A stretch of 34,251 nt of DNA from Spirochaetaceae bacterium (GCA_031284645.1 JAITXS010000195.1:1-34251), one strand, 5' to 3'. Positions 6,722 through 16,517 are shown, numbered from the stretch's first letter. Numbers and translations are program-made. The notes: a model not told the origin generated them from the sequence alone.

Positions 6722-7988
6722 ACGATATCTTAAATTCAGCTACTTTTTCCGTTTCCACTTTATGTTCTCTGGCTTCCGTAATTTTTTGTCCGATTTTACG
6801 AATAGTCCCCCCGGCCGTGTGAAGATAGCCTATCGTGGTTTTGAGATCGTAGTGCCCCAGCAACTCCTGTATGTGCCTGAGCGGGATGCCCTTTTCTTCC
6901 AATATCGAGGCAAGCGAGTGCCGGGAGCTATGAGGCACAATATTCCTGCCCCCCAGCTCAATCCCGGCCTGCCCGATCCAGAGCCGTAGATTGCGGCTTA
7001 TCCATGAAGAACTGGGCAGCTTTCCGGACTTTCGGCAGAAAATGAATTCCTGTTTGCCGTTAATTTCCCAAAGTTTTTTTATTGCTTCCTGAAGAATGGG
7101 ATCAAAAGGCGCGTCCCTATCCCGTTTACTCTTTGTGGGGCCCAATATCATCTTCTTTTTCTTGCTATAACACTGCCATGCGTTCTTCACTCTGATTTTT
7201 GGAGTATGCCAATCCAGACACTCGGGCCTGAGAGCGAAAATTTCCGCCATGCGAAGCCCGGAGAGGAACATGGCCGCGCATACCGCCAGATCGAAGGTAG
7301 TTTTTAGAACCCCGGGACCGAATAGCTTGACAACTTCATCTTCCGTCAGGGCATCCCTGGTTTTGCTTGTATAGCTTGGCGGATCTATGCACTGAAAAGG
7401 ATTTATCCATCCGCGGTTATTCCGATGGTAATTTTTGAAAGCCATCCGTACAAAAACAAGTACCCCAAAAAAAGCCCGTGTTCCGCCCATCTGCCGGCCG
7501 TCTGCCAGCTTTTTCACGGATATCCGGGAAGTAAATTCCAGAACATCTTCTTCTTCCACCTCGGCCATTTTCAATTCCGTAAAAGGATCTCCCTTGATAT
7601 GCAAATCGAAAAAACACCGGTAGTTTTCAATTGTACCGATGGAATAGGGCCTGTTTCTGGAGACGTTAATCCCGGTCCGGGGGCTGGTATCCATAACGGT
7701 GAATTTTTCCAGCCATCCGCCCACGGTAATATCCTCTGTTTTGATGCGCCGGGCACCGCCTTCGGCCAGTTTCTTTTTAAGGAAGGCAATCAAGGCCTGG
7801 GCGTTAGCCTTGGCCTCGGACTTTGACTGGGGATTTCGGTAGTTGAAAAGCTCATCGGGTAAGGTTGTGAAGCTTCGCCGCCGCCACTCAGCACAAACGC
7901 GCTGCGGGAGGCCGCAAGTGGAATTGAGGGTAAACTGGAAATTCTTTCCACGTTTATGGACAATGATCGGTTCGGCAATTCTAGCCAT
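6720..7988 (-). CDS. int: Tyrosine recombinase (phage integrase)
   Basis: The ATG at 7988 is preferred over the track start because AGGAG lies eight bases upstream, giving 422 aa. The catalytic set is complete (numbering from 7988): Arg246 in LSGLRMAEIF, a lysine in GPTKSKRD, His353 and Arg356 in PHSSRHSLA, His379 in LLGHYDLKTT and the nucleophile Tyr388 in TIGYLHT. The N-terminal half carries the SAM-like core-binding domain (SIGTIENYRCFFDLHIK). It integrates and excises the element by strand exchange between att sites. It is oriented away from tRNA-Tyr with its upstream region next to the tRNA 3' end, the usual arrangement. Confidence 0.95.
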   Translation of the reverse strand: MARIAEPIIVHKRGKNFQFTLNSTCGLPQRVCAEWRRRSFTTLPDELFNYRNPQSKSEAKANAQALIAFLKKKLAEGGARRIKTEDITVGGWLEKFTVMDTSPRTGINVSRNRPYSIGTIENYRCFFDLHIKGDPFTELKMAEVEEEDVLEFTSRISVKKLADGRQMGGTRAFFGVLVFVRMAFKNYHRNNRGWINPFQCIDPPSYTSKTRDALTEDEVVKLFGPGVLKTTFDLAVCAAMFLSGLRMAEIFALRPECLDWHTPKIRVKNAWQCYSKKKKMILGPTKSKRDRDAPFDPILQEAIKKLWEINGKQEFIFCRKSGKLPSSSWISRNLRLWIGQAGIELGGRNIVPHSSRHSLASILEEKGIPLRHIQELLGHYDLKTTIGYLHTAGGTIRKIGQKITEAREHKVETEKVAEFKIS

Positions 7989-8016
7989 AGCGTTATCTCC
8001 TTGAGGAAATAATTCC

Positions 8017-8099
8017 TGCACAATTCATGCACAGTCGCTACGAATCTAGAAATACCAAAAAAACACCTGTTCATTCAATTCCTTGCAACGCAAGGAATT
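8017..8099. repeat. Repeats between integrase and tRNA-Tyr (att-arm candidate)
   Basis: Two copies of TGCACA (8017-8022 and 8028-8033) lie 11 bp apart, about one helical turn. A perfect inverted repeat AATTCCTTGC-AAC-GCAAGGAATT lies at 8077-8099, ten bases from the tRNA 3' end. They may be integrase or host-factor arm sites. The palindrome could equally be a tRNA terminator, though it lacks a T run. Confidence 0.4.
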
Positions 8100-8108
8100 A
8101 ACTCACTT

Positions 8109-8190
8109 TGGGGAGTGAAGGATTCGAACCTACGAAGGCGTAGCCAGCAGATTTACAGTCTGTCCCCTTTGACCGCTCGGGAAACTCCCC
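8109..8190 (-). tRNA. tRNA-Tyr (GTA)
   Basis: The minus strand folds as a class II tRNA: acceptor GGGGAGT pairs with ACTCCCC, the anticodon stem-loop ACTGTAAAT carries GTA at 8156-8154, there is a long variable arm (GGCTACGCCTTCGTAG) and a T-loop GTTCGAATC. CCA is not encoded beyond the discriminator A. Its 3' end faces the integrase, so it is the likely integration target. It appears intact, as expected when the element's att core rebuilds the 3' end. Confidence 0.95.
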
Positions 8191-8223
8191 TCGAATTAAA
8201 AAAGCTTCGCAACGCTTCCCTTA

Positions 8224-8296
8224 AGCCGCCTCCCGGAATCGAACCGGAGACCTCATGATTACAAGTCAAGTGCTCTACCAGCTGAGCTAAGGCGGC
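8224..8296 (-). tRNA. tRNA-Thr (TGT)
   Basis: The minus strand gives a standard 73-nt cloverleaf: acceptor GCCGCCT pairs with AGGCGGC, D-arm AGCTCAGCTGGTAGAGC, anticodon loop CTTGTAA with TGT at 8263-8261, and T-loop GGTTCGATTCC. It is just upstream of tRNA-Tyr on the same strand and probably co-transcribed. Confidence 0.96.
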
Positions 8297-8312
8297 GCGT
8301 CCGCTTTTTGAT

Positions 8313-8342
8313 ATTCTAGGATGGTTCACTCATTTTTGTCAA
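8313..8342 (-). promoter_or_regulatory. Sigma-70-type promoter for the tRNA-Thr/tRNA-Tyr unit
   Basis: On the minus strand TTGACA (8342-8337) is followed after 18 bp by TAGAAT (8318-8313), which ends 16 bases before the tRNA-Thr 5' end. Confidence 0.65.
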
Positions 8343-8385
8343 GCGGCCCAAAAGTTACATTTTAAAATGAGGCACTGCGGGCGCC

Positions 8386-8414
8386 TTGTCAAGATTTAAA
8401 AAAAAGTTTATATT
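8386..8414 (+). promoter_or_regulatory. Promoter of groEL
   Basis: TTGTCA (8386-8391), a 17-bp spacer and TATATT (8409-8414) give a strong sigma-70-type promoter with an untranslated leader of about 100 nt. The leader contains a short hairpin (CCTGCG-TGGG-CGCAGG, 8482-8497) ahead of the ribosome site. I see no CIRCE element, so HrcA control is not supported. Confidence 0.65.
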
Positions 8415-8457
8415 GTATTCAAATCGCCATGCAGGCGAATAATTAAAAATTATTTAA

Positions 8458-10161
<1,704 letters not shown>

Positions 10162-10172
10162 AAGGTAAAGAT

Positions 10173-10234
10173 AAGGAGTTTGTTTTGGAGGGGGGTCCTC
10201 CCACCCCCTCCAAGAAGCAACAAACTCCTTTTTT
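10173..10234 (+). terminator. Strong two-part terminator after groEL
   Basis: AAGGAGTTTGTT (10173-10184) pairs with AACAAACTCCTT (10219-10230), followed by four more T. Inside it GGAGGGGG pairs with CCCCCTCC, so the stem is long and GC-rich. Confidence 0.85.
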
Positions 10235-10289
10235 ACTGCCCCTTGCGGGGCAATATAGTCGAAACCAATCGATCATATCCTGAAAATAG

Positions 10290-10841
10290 GTGAAAAAGGT
10301 ATCTGTAGTGCGCCTTGATGAGTCAGTTCAGCGAATACTGGGTATTGATCCCGGATTGGCGGCGTCAGGCTGGGGTGTGGTGGAACAAAAAGAAAGCCGT
10401 GTGTCTTATGTCGCGCACGGTTGTATTGAAACCACTTCCGGACAAAATCATGCCGAGCGATTGCTTGCTATTTACAAAGAAATAAAATCAGTTATCAAAA
10501 AATGGAAGCCTGAAACAGGAGCGATCGAGTCGCTTTACTTTGCACGTAATGCAAAAAGCGCAATGCCTGTTGCCGAAGCAAGCGGTGTCCTCCGCATGGC
10601 GATAGCGGAAGCGGGCATTCCCGTTTATGAATACAATCCAAATGAAATTAAAAAGGCAATAACCGGAGTCGCACGGGCGGAAAAATCTCAAGTGCAGGAA
10701 ATGACGCGCCTTATCCTTGGTTTGGAAAAAATCCCTTGTCCTGATCACAGTGCCGATGCACTTGGGGCGGCAATCTGCTGTGCACATAGCAATTTGTACC
10801 AGGAAGGCAAGGTGAATGTAAAACGTAAAACAAAGAAATAG
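10290..10841 (+). CDS. ruvC: Crossover junction endodeoxyribonuclease RuvC
   Basis: RuvC resolves Holliday junctions with RuvAB by symmetrical cuts. The RNase H-like fold is evident: RILGIDPGLAASGWG supplies the first catalytic Asp, GAIESLYFARNAKSAM the Glu, and CPDHSADALGAAICC the C-terminal His/Asp cluster. The track start is GTG at 10290 (183 aa). A second in-frame GTG at 10308, about seven bases after AAAAAGG, would give 177 aa beginning just before the conserved core and is at least as likely. It lies between the groEL terminator and clpB; ruvA and ruvB are not in the window. Confidence 0.95.
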   Translation: MKKVSVVRLDESVQRILGIDPGLAASGWGVVEQKESRVSYVAHGCIETTSGQNHAERLLAIYKEIKSVIKKWKPETGAIESLYFARNAKSAMPVAEASGVLRMAIAEAGIPVYEYNPNEIKKAITGVARAEKSQVQEMTRLILGLEKIPCPDHSADALGAAICCAHSNLYQEGKVNVKRKTKK

Positions 10842-10914
10842 AAATATGATTCAATATATGATTTAATGTTTCGTATGATGATATCTAAAATGTATTAGAG
10901 GAGGAGATTTAAAA

Positions 10915-13521
10915 ATGAATTTGGAGAAATTGACGATAAAGGCCCAGGAGGCGCTGAACGAAGCGCAGTCCCTGGCACAAAAAAACGACAATCCGCAGAT
11001 AGAAAACGAGCATATGCTGCTTGCCCTCTTGCAGCAAAAAGACGGGCTTATTTCCCCGATCATTACGCGTGTCGGGGTAAGCCCCTCGTTGATCGAAAAA
11101 GAATGTGCCGATATTCTGTCTGCTGCGGTGAAAGTCCACGGAGAAGCGGCGCAGATTTCCGTTTCAAGTGCTCTTTCAAAAACAATCGCCAAAGCAGAGG
11201 CTGAAGCGGGGGCTTTAAAAGATGATTTTGTGTCAACAGAACATCTGCTTCTCGCCCTTGCCGAAAGTGAGGGGAAAACCGGAGAACTTTTACGAAAAGC
11301 GGGACTTGCTAAAAGTGCGATTCTTGCCGCTCTCAAAGCCATACGGGGTAATGTCCGGGTAAGCGATCAGAATCCTGAGGCAAAGTATCAGGTGCTTGAT
11401 AAATACTGCCGTGATTTAACATCGCTTGCCAGACAGGAAAAGATTGATCCGGTAATTGGGCGGGATGAGGAAATCCGCCGTGTCATGCAGGTTCTTTCCC
11501 GCAGGACAAAAAACAATCCGGTTATTATAGGAGAACCCGGTGTTGGGAAAACAGCCATTGTCGAAGGGCTTGCCCGCCGTATTGTTTCCGGCGATGTGCC
11601 GGAAGGTCTTAAAGGAAAGATTCTCCTTGCCCTTGATCTTGGCGCTTTGGTTGCCGGCGCAAAATTTCGGGGAGAATTCGAGGAACGATTAAAAGCAGTA
11701 ATCCACGAAGTACAGGCGGCGGATGGTAATATTATTCTTTTTATTGATGAGCTTCACACCCTGGTCGGTGCCGGAGCCGCGGAAGGCGCGACAGACGCAT
11801 CCAATCTTTTAAAACCCGCTCTTGCCCGCGGCGAGCTTCGCTGTATCGGCGCAACGACTCTTGACGAGTACCGGAAGTATATAGAAAAGGACGCCGCTTT
11901 GGAACGGCGTTTCCAGCAGGTCTACGCATCCGAGCCTTCTGTTGAGGATACCATCGCAATTTTACGCGGCCTTAAGGAGCGTTACGAAGTTCATCACGGA
12001 GTGCGTATTAAAGACGAAGCTTTGGTTGCCGCTGCTATGCTCTCCAACCGCTACATTACCAGCCGCTTTCTGCCGGACAAAGCGATTGATCTTGTTGATG
12101 AGGCGGCAAGTCAGCTCAAAATGGAACTTGACAGCCGTCCGACCGAGCTTGATAAGCTTGAACGGCGACTATTGCAGCTTTCAATTGAAAGGCAGGCACT
12201 CTCCAAAGAAGATGATAAAGTCTCAAAAGAGCGTTTGGAGAAACTCGAAGAAGAAATTGCCAATATCGGTGCCAAGCGTGATGCGATGAAAGCACGTTGG
12301 GAAAATGAAAAGGCGGAAATTGCCCAAATCCGTGCGATCAAACAGAAAATCGAAGAGTTGAACATTGAGCAAAACCGCTGGGAACGGGAGGGTAATCTTT
12401 CAAAAGCAGCGGAACTCCGCTACGGGCTTATTCCTGAAGCGCAAAAAAAACTTGAGGAACTAAGCCAAATAATCGATGCAAAACACGCGGCGACAACACA
12501 CACAGGCGGCGGGCAGATATCTCTGCTCCGCGAAGAGGTTAGCGAGGAAGATATAGCTAAAGTCGTCTCTGTGTGGACAGGCATTCCTGTTGCAAAGATG
12601 TTAAGCGGTGAATCACGGAAATACCTGGACTTGGAAAAAGCGCTGGAAAAGCGTGTTATCGGTCAGGAAGCGGCTTTGCTTGCTGTCTCCGATGCGATCA
12701 GGCGGAACAGGGCAGGACTTTCAGACTCAGCCCGGCCGCTGGGATCTTTTCTCTTTCTCGGGCCGACCGGCGTGGGGAAAACAGAGCTTGCCCGTACGCT
12801 CGCGGACTTTCTTTTTAACGATGAAAAAGCGCTTACCCGTATTGATATGAGTGAATACGGTGAAAAACATTCGGTAAGCCGTCTTATCGGCGCGCCTCCG
12901 GGCTATGTCGGCTATGAGCAGGGCGGGCAACTTACCGAAGCGGTTCGCCGCAGACCCTACAGCGTACTCCTTTTTGATGAAATTGAGAAAGCGCACAGCG
13001 AAGTCTTTAACGTCTTCCTTCAGATTTTGGATGACGGACGACTGACAGACGGGCAGGGAAGGATTGTTGACTTTAAAAATACTATCATCATTTTAACAAG
13101 CAATCTTGGTTCTGATATTATTCTTGAGGCAAAGAAGGATGATGAGATCAAGCAGACAATACAAGAAATGTTAAAACAGTACTTTCGTCCTGAATTCCTT
13201 AACAGGATTGACGAGATCATTATTTTTAATCGTCTTGGCAAAAATGAAATCGGGAAGATCGTACTGGTTCAGCTTGAACGCTTAAAAAGGCGCCTTGCGG
13301 ATAGAAAAATCAAGCTTGATCTTTCGCAGAATGTCATTGATTTTCTCGCAGAACGCGGCTATGATCCCCTTTTCGGGGCTCGCCCTTTAAAGAGAACGAT
13401 TCAAAGCGAACTTGAAAATCCCTTGGCCAAGGCCATTATCGCCGGAGATATTCTCGAAGGCAATACGGTCCGTGTGGATATTGACCACGATAAACTCAAT
13501 TTCAAAGTAGAGCGTATCTAG
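10915..13521 (+). CDS. clpB: ATP-dependent disaggregase ClpB
   Basis: The 868-aa AAA+ protein rescues aggregated proteins together with DnaK. It has a Clp N-domain (1-145), a first ATPase domain with Walker A GEPGVGKT (206-213) and the Walker B region [12 protein letters not shown], a coiled-coil middle domain (about 400-525, rich in Glu/Lys/Arg, as in ClpB rather than ClpA or ClpC), and a second ATPase domain with GPTGVGKT (616-623) and [10 protein letters not shown]. No ClpP-binding IGL/F tripeptide is evident. The start follows GAGGAGG. Upstream lie about 70 AT-rich bases with no clear promoter, so ruvC-clpB read-through is possible. The stop codon runs directly into a G-rich repeat tract. 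Confidence 0.97.
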   Translation: MNLEKLTIKAQEALNEAQSLAQKNDNPQIENEHMLLALLQQKDGLISPIITRVGVSPSLIEKECADILSAAVKVHGEAAQISVSSALSKTIAKAEAEAGALKDDFVSTEHLLLALAESEGKTGELLRKAGLAKSAILAALKAIRGNVRVSDQNPEAKYQVLDKYCRDLTSLARQEKIDPVIGRDEEIRRVMQVLSRRTKNNPVIIGEPGVGKTAIVEGLARRIVSGDVPEGLKGKILLALDLGALVAGAKFRGEFEERLKAVIHEVQAADGNIILFIDELHTLVGAGAAEGATDASNLLKPALARGELRCIGATTLDEYRKYIEKDAALERRFQQVYASEPSVEDTIAILRGLKERYEVHHGVRIKDEALVAAAMLSNRYITSRFLPDKAIDLVDEAASQLKMELDSRPTELDKLERRLLQLSIERQALSKEDDKVSKERLEKLEEEIANIGAKRDAMKARWENEKAEIAQIRAIKQKIEELNIEQNRWEREGNLSKAAELRYGLIPEAQKKLEELSQIIDAKHAATTHTGGGQISLLREEVSEEDIAKVVSVWTGIPVAKMLSGESRKYLDLEKALEKRVIGQEAALLAVSDAIRRNRAGLSDSARPLGSFLFLGPTGVGKTELARTLADFLFNDEKALTRIDMSEYGEKHSVSRLIGAPPGYVGYEQGGQLTEAVRRRPYSVLLFDEIEKAHSEVFNVFLQILDDGRLTDGQGRIVDFKNTIIILTSNLGSDIILEAKKDDEIKQTIQEMLKQYFRPEFLNRIDEIIIFNRLGKNEIGKIVLVQLERLKRRLADRKIKLDLSQNVIDFLAERGYDPLFGARPLKRTIQSELENPLAKAIIAGDILEGNTVRVDIDHDKLNFKVERI

Positions 13522-13551
13522 GGTTTGGGGTAAAGGGTATTGGGTATGGGG
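13521..13551 (+). repeat. Telomere-like G-rich tract with G-quadruplex potential
   Basis: Starting with the last base of the clpB stop codon, five G-runs of three or four are separated by 3-4 bases (GGGTTTGGGGTAAAGGG, then TATTGGGTATGGGG). This meets the usual G-quadruplex pattern on the coding strand. Related C-rich sequence follows at 13,571-13,610 and recurs near 16,445-16,515. Confidence 0.7.
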
Positions 13552-13578
13552 TAGAGTAATATCAGACATACTCTACCC
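13549..13578 (+). terminator. Hairpin after clpB
   Basis: GGGTAGAGTA and TACTCTACCC form a perfect 10-bp stem with a 10-nt loop. The flanks (GGTAAAGGGTATTGGGTAT on the left, CCCATAACCCTATTACCC on the right) extend it imperfectly into a long inverted repeat. There is no T run, so termination is likely but not classical. Confidence 0.45.
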
Positions 13579-13619
13579 TAAACCCATAACCCTATTACCC
13601 TTTCCCTTGGGTTATAGGG

Positions 13620-13671
13620 ATAGATTTTACCAGAAAGTTACTACCCAATACCCAAGCCCCTACTACCCTTC
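13620..13671. repeat. 52-bp direct repeat, copy 1
   Basis: The sequence from ATAGATTTTACCAGAAAG to CTACTACCCTTC is identical, base for base, to 16466-16517. The next bases differ between copies, but each can close a small TACCC...GGGTA hairpin. Copy 1 lies after clpB; copy 2 lies before the TetR gene. Confidence 0.9.
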
Positions 13672-14001
13672 CTCGAGGGTATGGAGTAGAGGAATCGCGG
13701 GAGTGGCCCATACCCTACGGGTCTGCAATTTCTCCTTGTTGACCACAAGATGATATTCGTAATAAGCTAAACATAGGGGAAACAGGTGAAAGAGATGGTG
13801 TTGAATTTAGAACGAGATCAATCTCCAACATATTATTCAAACAAGAAAATTTTTGTAAATAAACATACCCCCCCCATGCAAATAACAAATTAAACAACAA
13901 AAATTCTGCTTTAAATCCAAGTAATACTGCCAAAGGTCAAATATCTTATGCAAGACTTGTTTCAAAAAACACTATTTTAGATAAATTCAAAGGAGTATTT
14001 T
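13672..14001 (+). other. AT-rich intergenic stretch with a decayed coding trace
   Basis: No intact gene lies here. In one frame 13743-13859 reads 39 codons including GETGERDGVEFRTRSISN and ends at TAA. The same frame resumes at 13902 with NSALNPSNTAKGQISYARL and runs into the lipoprotein gene. A C8 run (13869-13876) lies between the two pieces. This looks like the remains of a gene broken by a stop and frame changes; I cannot identify the parent family. GAGGGT hairpins at the left edge belong to the repeat region. Confidence 0.35.
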
Positions 14002-14433
14002 ATGAAAAAATTATCTTTCGCGCTTATCGTGTATTTGTCAGTGCTTGCAGCTTGTTCTACTCCGTCAAGCAGTCCGGCGTTAAAAGTCGATTCTACTTTA
14101 GTGGGGAACTGGTATACATGGCCTGCCGGAGCAGAGCCTTCAACCACGATCAGCTTCAGTTTTACCGATGAGACTATGTGGATAAACGGATTAACATCAA
14201 GGGTATATACGGCAAACAATGAAGTAAAATTCGAAGCAAATAATCAAACACTTTTCAAATACAGGATATTACAGCCTTCTGAATGGCAAGCGACATTGGA
14301 CGCCTATACAGCTGCAAATAATGAAGTCGGGATATATTATACCGTTTCAAAGCAGAACTGGTGTCGTGATCACGGCGCTATAGAATTGACCGATAATGTA
14401 ACACAAGTAAAAGTCCAGTTATTCAGACGATAA
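14002..14433 (+). CDS. Small lipoprotein of unknown function, 143 aa
   Basis: The signal peptide ends in a lipobox LAAC with the lipidated cysteine at residue 18, so the mature protein is probably anchored in the outer or inner membrane. The mature part (LVGNWYTWPAGAEPSTTISFSF, then DETMWINGL) looks like a beta-rich lipocalin- or META-like small barrel, but I recognise no family. AAGGAG lies nine bases before the ATG. It lies between the 52-bp repeats together with the restriction-modification pair and is transcribed in the same direction; a role in that system is not suggested by its sequence. Confidence 0.7.
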   Translation: MKKLSFALIVYLSVLAACSTPSSSPALKVDSTLVGNWYTWPAGAEPSTTISFSFTDETMWINGLTSRVYTANNEVKFEANNQTLFKYRILQPSEWQATLDAYTAANNEVGIYYTVSKQNWCRDHGAIELTDNVTQVKVQLFRR

Positions 14434-14691
14434 AAACGTTGTTTCACCGTGATCTTGGGTAGTTCTTCATGGCTGCCCTCTTCATTTTGTCTGGGCTTGC
14501 GGGTTGCTGTGAATCCTCTTCATACGGGGAAGAAAAAGAAACCGGCCCTAAACGGCGTTTTACTGCCGCCTTTAACCGGACTATATGTTTACCATCCTCT
14601 TCGGAAAGTAAATGCAGGAGCTCTGAAGAAAAATATCACCGTGCCTTGTTATTTATTAAATTATATGATACTTTTACTGGAAAGAGTTGTT
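14434..14691 (+). other. Gap with an orphan lipobox-like fragment
   Basis: Nothing intact is seen. One 76-aa ORF (14469-14699) begins MAALFILSGLAGCCESSSYG, resembling the end of a lipoprotein signal peptide with LAGC, but it has no basic N-terminus, no ribosome site and a stop codon two codons upstream. The rest of it is not convincing protein. It may be the remnant of a second lipoprotein. Confidence 0.3.
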
Positions 14692-15621
14692 ATGGGTAGA
14701 ATCTTAGATAAGTATTCCGAAAATGCAGAGGCAATTATTAATAATGGTTCGTGTTATGATTTTGTAAAAACTATACCGGATAAATCGGTAAAATTGGTTA
14801 TAACTTCACCACCATATAATCTTGGAAAAAAATATGAGAAAAAATCAAGCCTTAAGGAATATTATAATAAACAAGAGGAAATAATAGACGAGTGTATTAG
14901 AACGCTCTCTGATGATGGGAGCATATGTTGGCAAATTGGAAATTTTGTAGAAAATTCAGAAATAGTCCCCTTGGATATTTTTTTATATCCCATATTTCAA
15001 AAACATAATTTAAAATTACGGAATAGAATAGTATGGGAATTTGGCCACGGCCTACATGCGTCAAAACGTTTTTCCGGGCGATATGAGACTATTTTATGGT
15101 TTACGAAAAATGGTAAGTATACATTTAATTTAGATTCTGTCAGGATACCTCAAAAGTATCCCAATAAAAAATATTTTAAGGGGCCTCGAATTGGGAAACT
15201 TTCCTGTAATCCTTTGGGGAAAAATCCAAGTGATATATGGGACATTCCCAATGTAAAAAATAACCATGTTGAAAAAACCATTCATCCGTGTCAATTTCCA
15301 ATAGAATTAGTTGAAAGGCTAATTCTTGCATTAACAAATGAAAGCGATCTCGTTTTTGATCCTTTTTTGGGAGTTGGTTCAACAATAGCAGCTGCGGTTA
15401 AAAACAAACGCAGAGGAATGGGTTGTGAAATATTTGAAGAATATTGTGACATCGCTAAAGAAAGGACAAAGTTAGCTATGAACGGAAAATTAAAAACTCG
15501 CCCTATGAATAAGCCAATTTATGATCCTAAGAATCCAAAAATTAATCTGGAATATGAAGAAAATAAAGAGCGCCAATTAATTCTTCTCAATAAAGCTCCA
15601 GCTTATGGAATAGCAAAATGA
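14692..15621 (+). CDS. Type II DNA methyltransferase of a BstYI/BglII-like system
   Basis: The ATG at 14692, after GGAAAG, gives 309 aa; the track's start at 14449 adds 81 residues of non-coding character. TSPPYNLG (catalytic SPPY at 39-42) precedes the SAM-binding DPFLGVGST (FLGVG at 225-229), the beta-class order. SPPY is most frequent in N4-cytosine enzymes, though some N6-adenine enzymes also use it. The stop overlaps the endonuclease ATG (ATGA). It should methylate the site cut by that endonuclease, by inference RGATCY. The gene is visibly AT-rich compared with clpB and the efflux genes, suggesting transfer. Confidence 0.9.
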   Translation: MGRILDKYSENAEAIINNGSCYDFVKTIPDKSVKLVITSPPYNLGKKYEKKSSLKEYYNKQEEIIDECIRTLSDDGSICWQIGNFVENSEIVPLDIFLYPIFQKHNLKLRNRIVWEFGHGLHASKRFSGRYETILWFTKNGKYTFNLDSVRIPQKYPNKKYFKGPRIGKLSCNPLGKNPSDIWDIPNVKNNHVEKTIHPCQFPIELVERLILALTNESDLVFDPFLGVGSTIAAAVKNKRRGMGCEIFEEYCDIAKERTKLAMNGKLKTRPMNKPIYDPKNPKINLEYEENKERQLILLNKAPAYGIAK

Positions 15622-16229
15622 AAATAGTTGAAAAGTATTCGCATTTAAATGGCCTTGAATTCCTATTGGTTCATAAACCGGAATTATGGGCAGAAATTGA
15701 AAAAGTAATAAAAACTGTTGACGGCGAAAAATGTAAAACTAAAATCTCCAAAGAGCAAAGAATGAAAGGGAAATTATTGTATAGTCCTGATGATATGAAT
15801 AAGGCGTTTAAAGCAGAGTTATCAAAATATCATTGGGAAGAAAGTAGAGTTAATTATTGGGTTACAAAGAATGAAAAATTGATTAGAAAAACATTAGCAA
15901 TGCCGCCTGATATTCAAAAACAAGAAATTGAATCTCAAGGAGAAATAGCCATAAGAAGTTATAATCAAACTGACTTTGTGAAAAATCGTGTTGCGATTGA
16001 AGTTCAATTCGGTAAATATTCTTTTGTTGCATATGATCTTTTTGTAAAGCACTTAGCGTTTTATATTGGTGATCATATTGATGTAGGAATTGAAATATTA
16101 CCAATGAAAACATTGCAATCACAAATGAGTTCAGGGCCATCATACTATGAAGGGGAATTATATAATGTCGTCCGGCAGGGTAGGGGCGTTCCTGCTGTTC
16201 CTCTTGTAATTATTGGAATTGAACCATAG
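15618..16229 (+). CDS. Type II restriction endonuclease, BstYI/BglII family
   Basis: This 203-aa protein matches, from memory, the length and sequence style of BstYI (R^GATCY) along its whole length: it opens with SHLNGLEF, contains NQTDFVKNRVAIEVQFGKYS and ends with GRGVPAVPLVIIGI. The catalytic D-x8-E-x-Q pattern of the BglII/BstYI fold is present as D119, E128 and Q130. I predict cleavage at RGATCY as a homodimer; the specificity needs testing. The start overlaps the methyltransferase stop by ATGA, so translation is coupled and the endonuclease is made after the protective enzyme. No controller (C) protein gene is visible. It is AT-rich like its partner. Confidence 0.88.
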   Translation: MKIVEKYSHLNGLEFLLVHKPELWAEIEKVIKTVDGEKCKTKISKEQRMKGKLLYSPDDMNKAFKAELSKYHWEESRVNYWVTKNEKLIRKTLAMPPDIQKQEIESQGEIAIRSYNQTDFVKNRVAIEVQFGKYSFVAYDLFVKHLAFYIGDHIDVGIEILPMKTLQSQMSSGPSYYEGELYNVVRQGRGVPAVPLVIIGIEP

Positions 16230-16465
16230 ATTACGTAACAATTTTTTTATAAATATATTGCCCGTAAAATAGTTTATTAGCATATGAAATCTTTAATTCG
16301 TTGCACGCCACCACCCTTGGGTACCGGTGGGCGCATTGTGATCCAATTTATAGCCTAACATGACTGTACGCGCTTCGGCGCTTTGCTCTCCGTGATTTTC
16401 CGCAGGACTGGGTCGGGTTTTATCAGCCACTCCACACCCCAAAGTAGGGTAATTGGGTAAAGGGT
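16230..16465. other. Non-coding stretch with folded elements after the endonuclease
   Basis: No ORF is supported. A GC-rich patch (about 16304-16440) contrasts with the AT-rich genes before it. It includes an imperfect hairpin (GCCACC to GGTGGGC) and GCGC-TTCG-GCGC (16370-16381), a stable tetraloop form. It ends in the CCCCAAAGTAGGG sequence that begins the repeat region. Confidence 0.4.
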
Positions 16466-16517
16466 ATAGATTTTACCAGAAAGTTACTACCCAATACCCA
16501 AGCCCCTACTACCCTTC
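16466..16517. repeat. 52-bp direct repeat, copy 2
   Basis: It is identical to 13620-13671 and in the same orientation. It is followed by further GGGTA/TACCC-type sequence to about 16,605, including GACC...GGGTC. Together the two copies bracket the lipoprotein and restriction-modification genes. Confidence 0.9.

Larger units (their letters stand above)
1..8108. mobile_element. Prophage-like integrated element (one end; other end outside window)
   Basis: The segment has a phage layout: integrase next to a tRNA gene, a Cro/CI-type repressor with its own palindrome, an HTH_17 protein opening a leftward operon of tightly packed small genes, a RusA resolvase, a DUF932 protein and a DNA methyltransferase. 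The integrase sits directly downstream of the 3' end of tRNA-Tyr, the usual target of tyrosine recombinases, so the right boundary is inferred to lie in the last part of that tRNA. The left end is not in the window, so no att repeat can be matched. No capsid, tail, terminase or conjugation gene is visible, so prophage versus integrative plasmid is undecided. Confidence 0.75.

Noticed and set aside
14449-14691. N-terminal extension of the methyltransferase as given by the ORF track
   Set aside because: The 81 extra residues have no resemblance to methyltransferases and no ribosome site; the ATG at 14692 matches the expected family start.
16354-16420. Integron attC site
   Set aside because: GCCTAAC fits one attC end, but no GTTRRRY partner or full imperfect palindrome follows, and no integron integrase is in the window.
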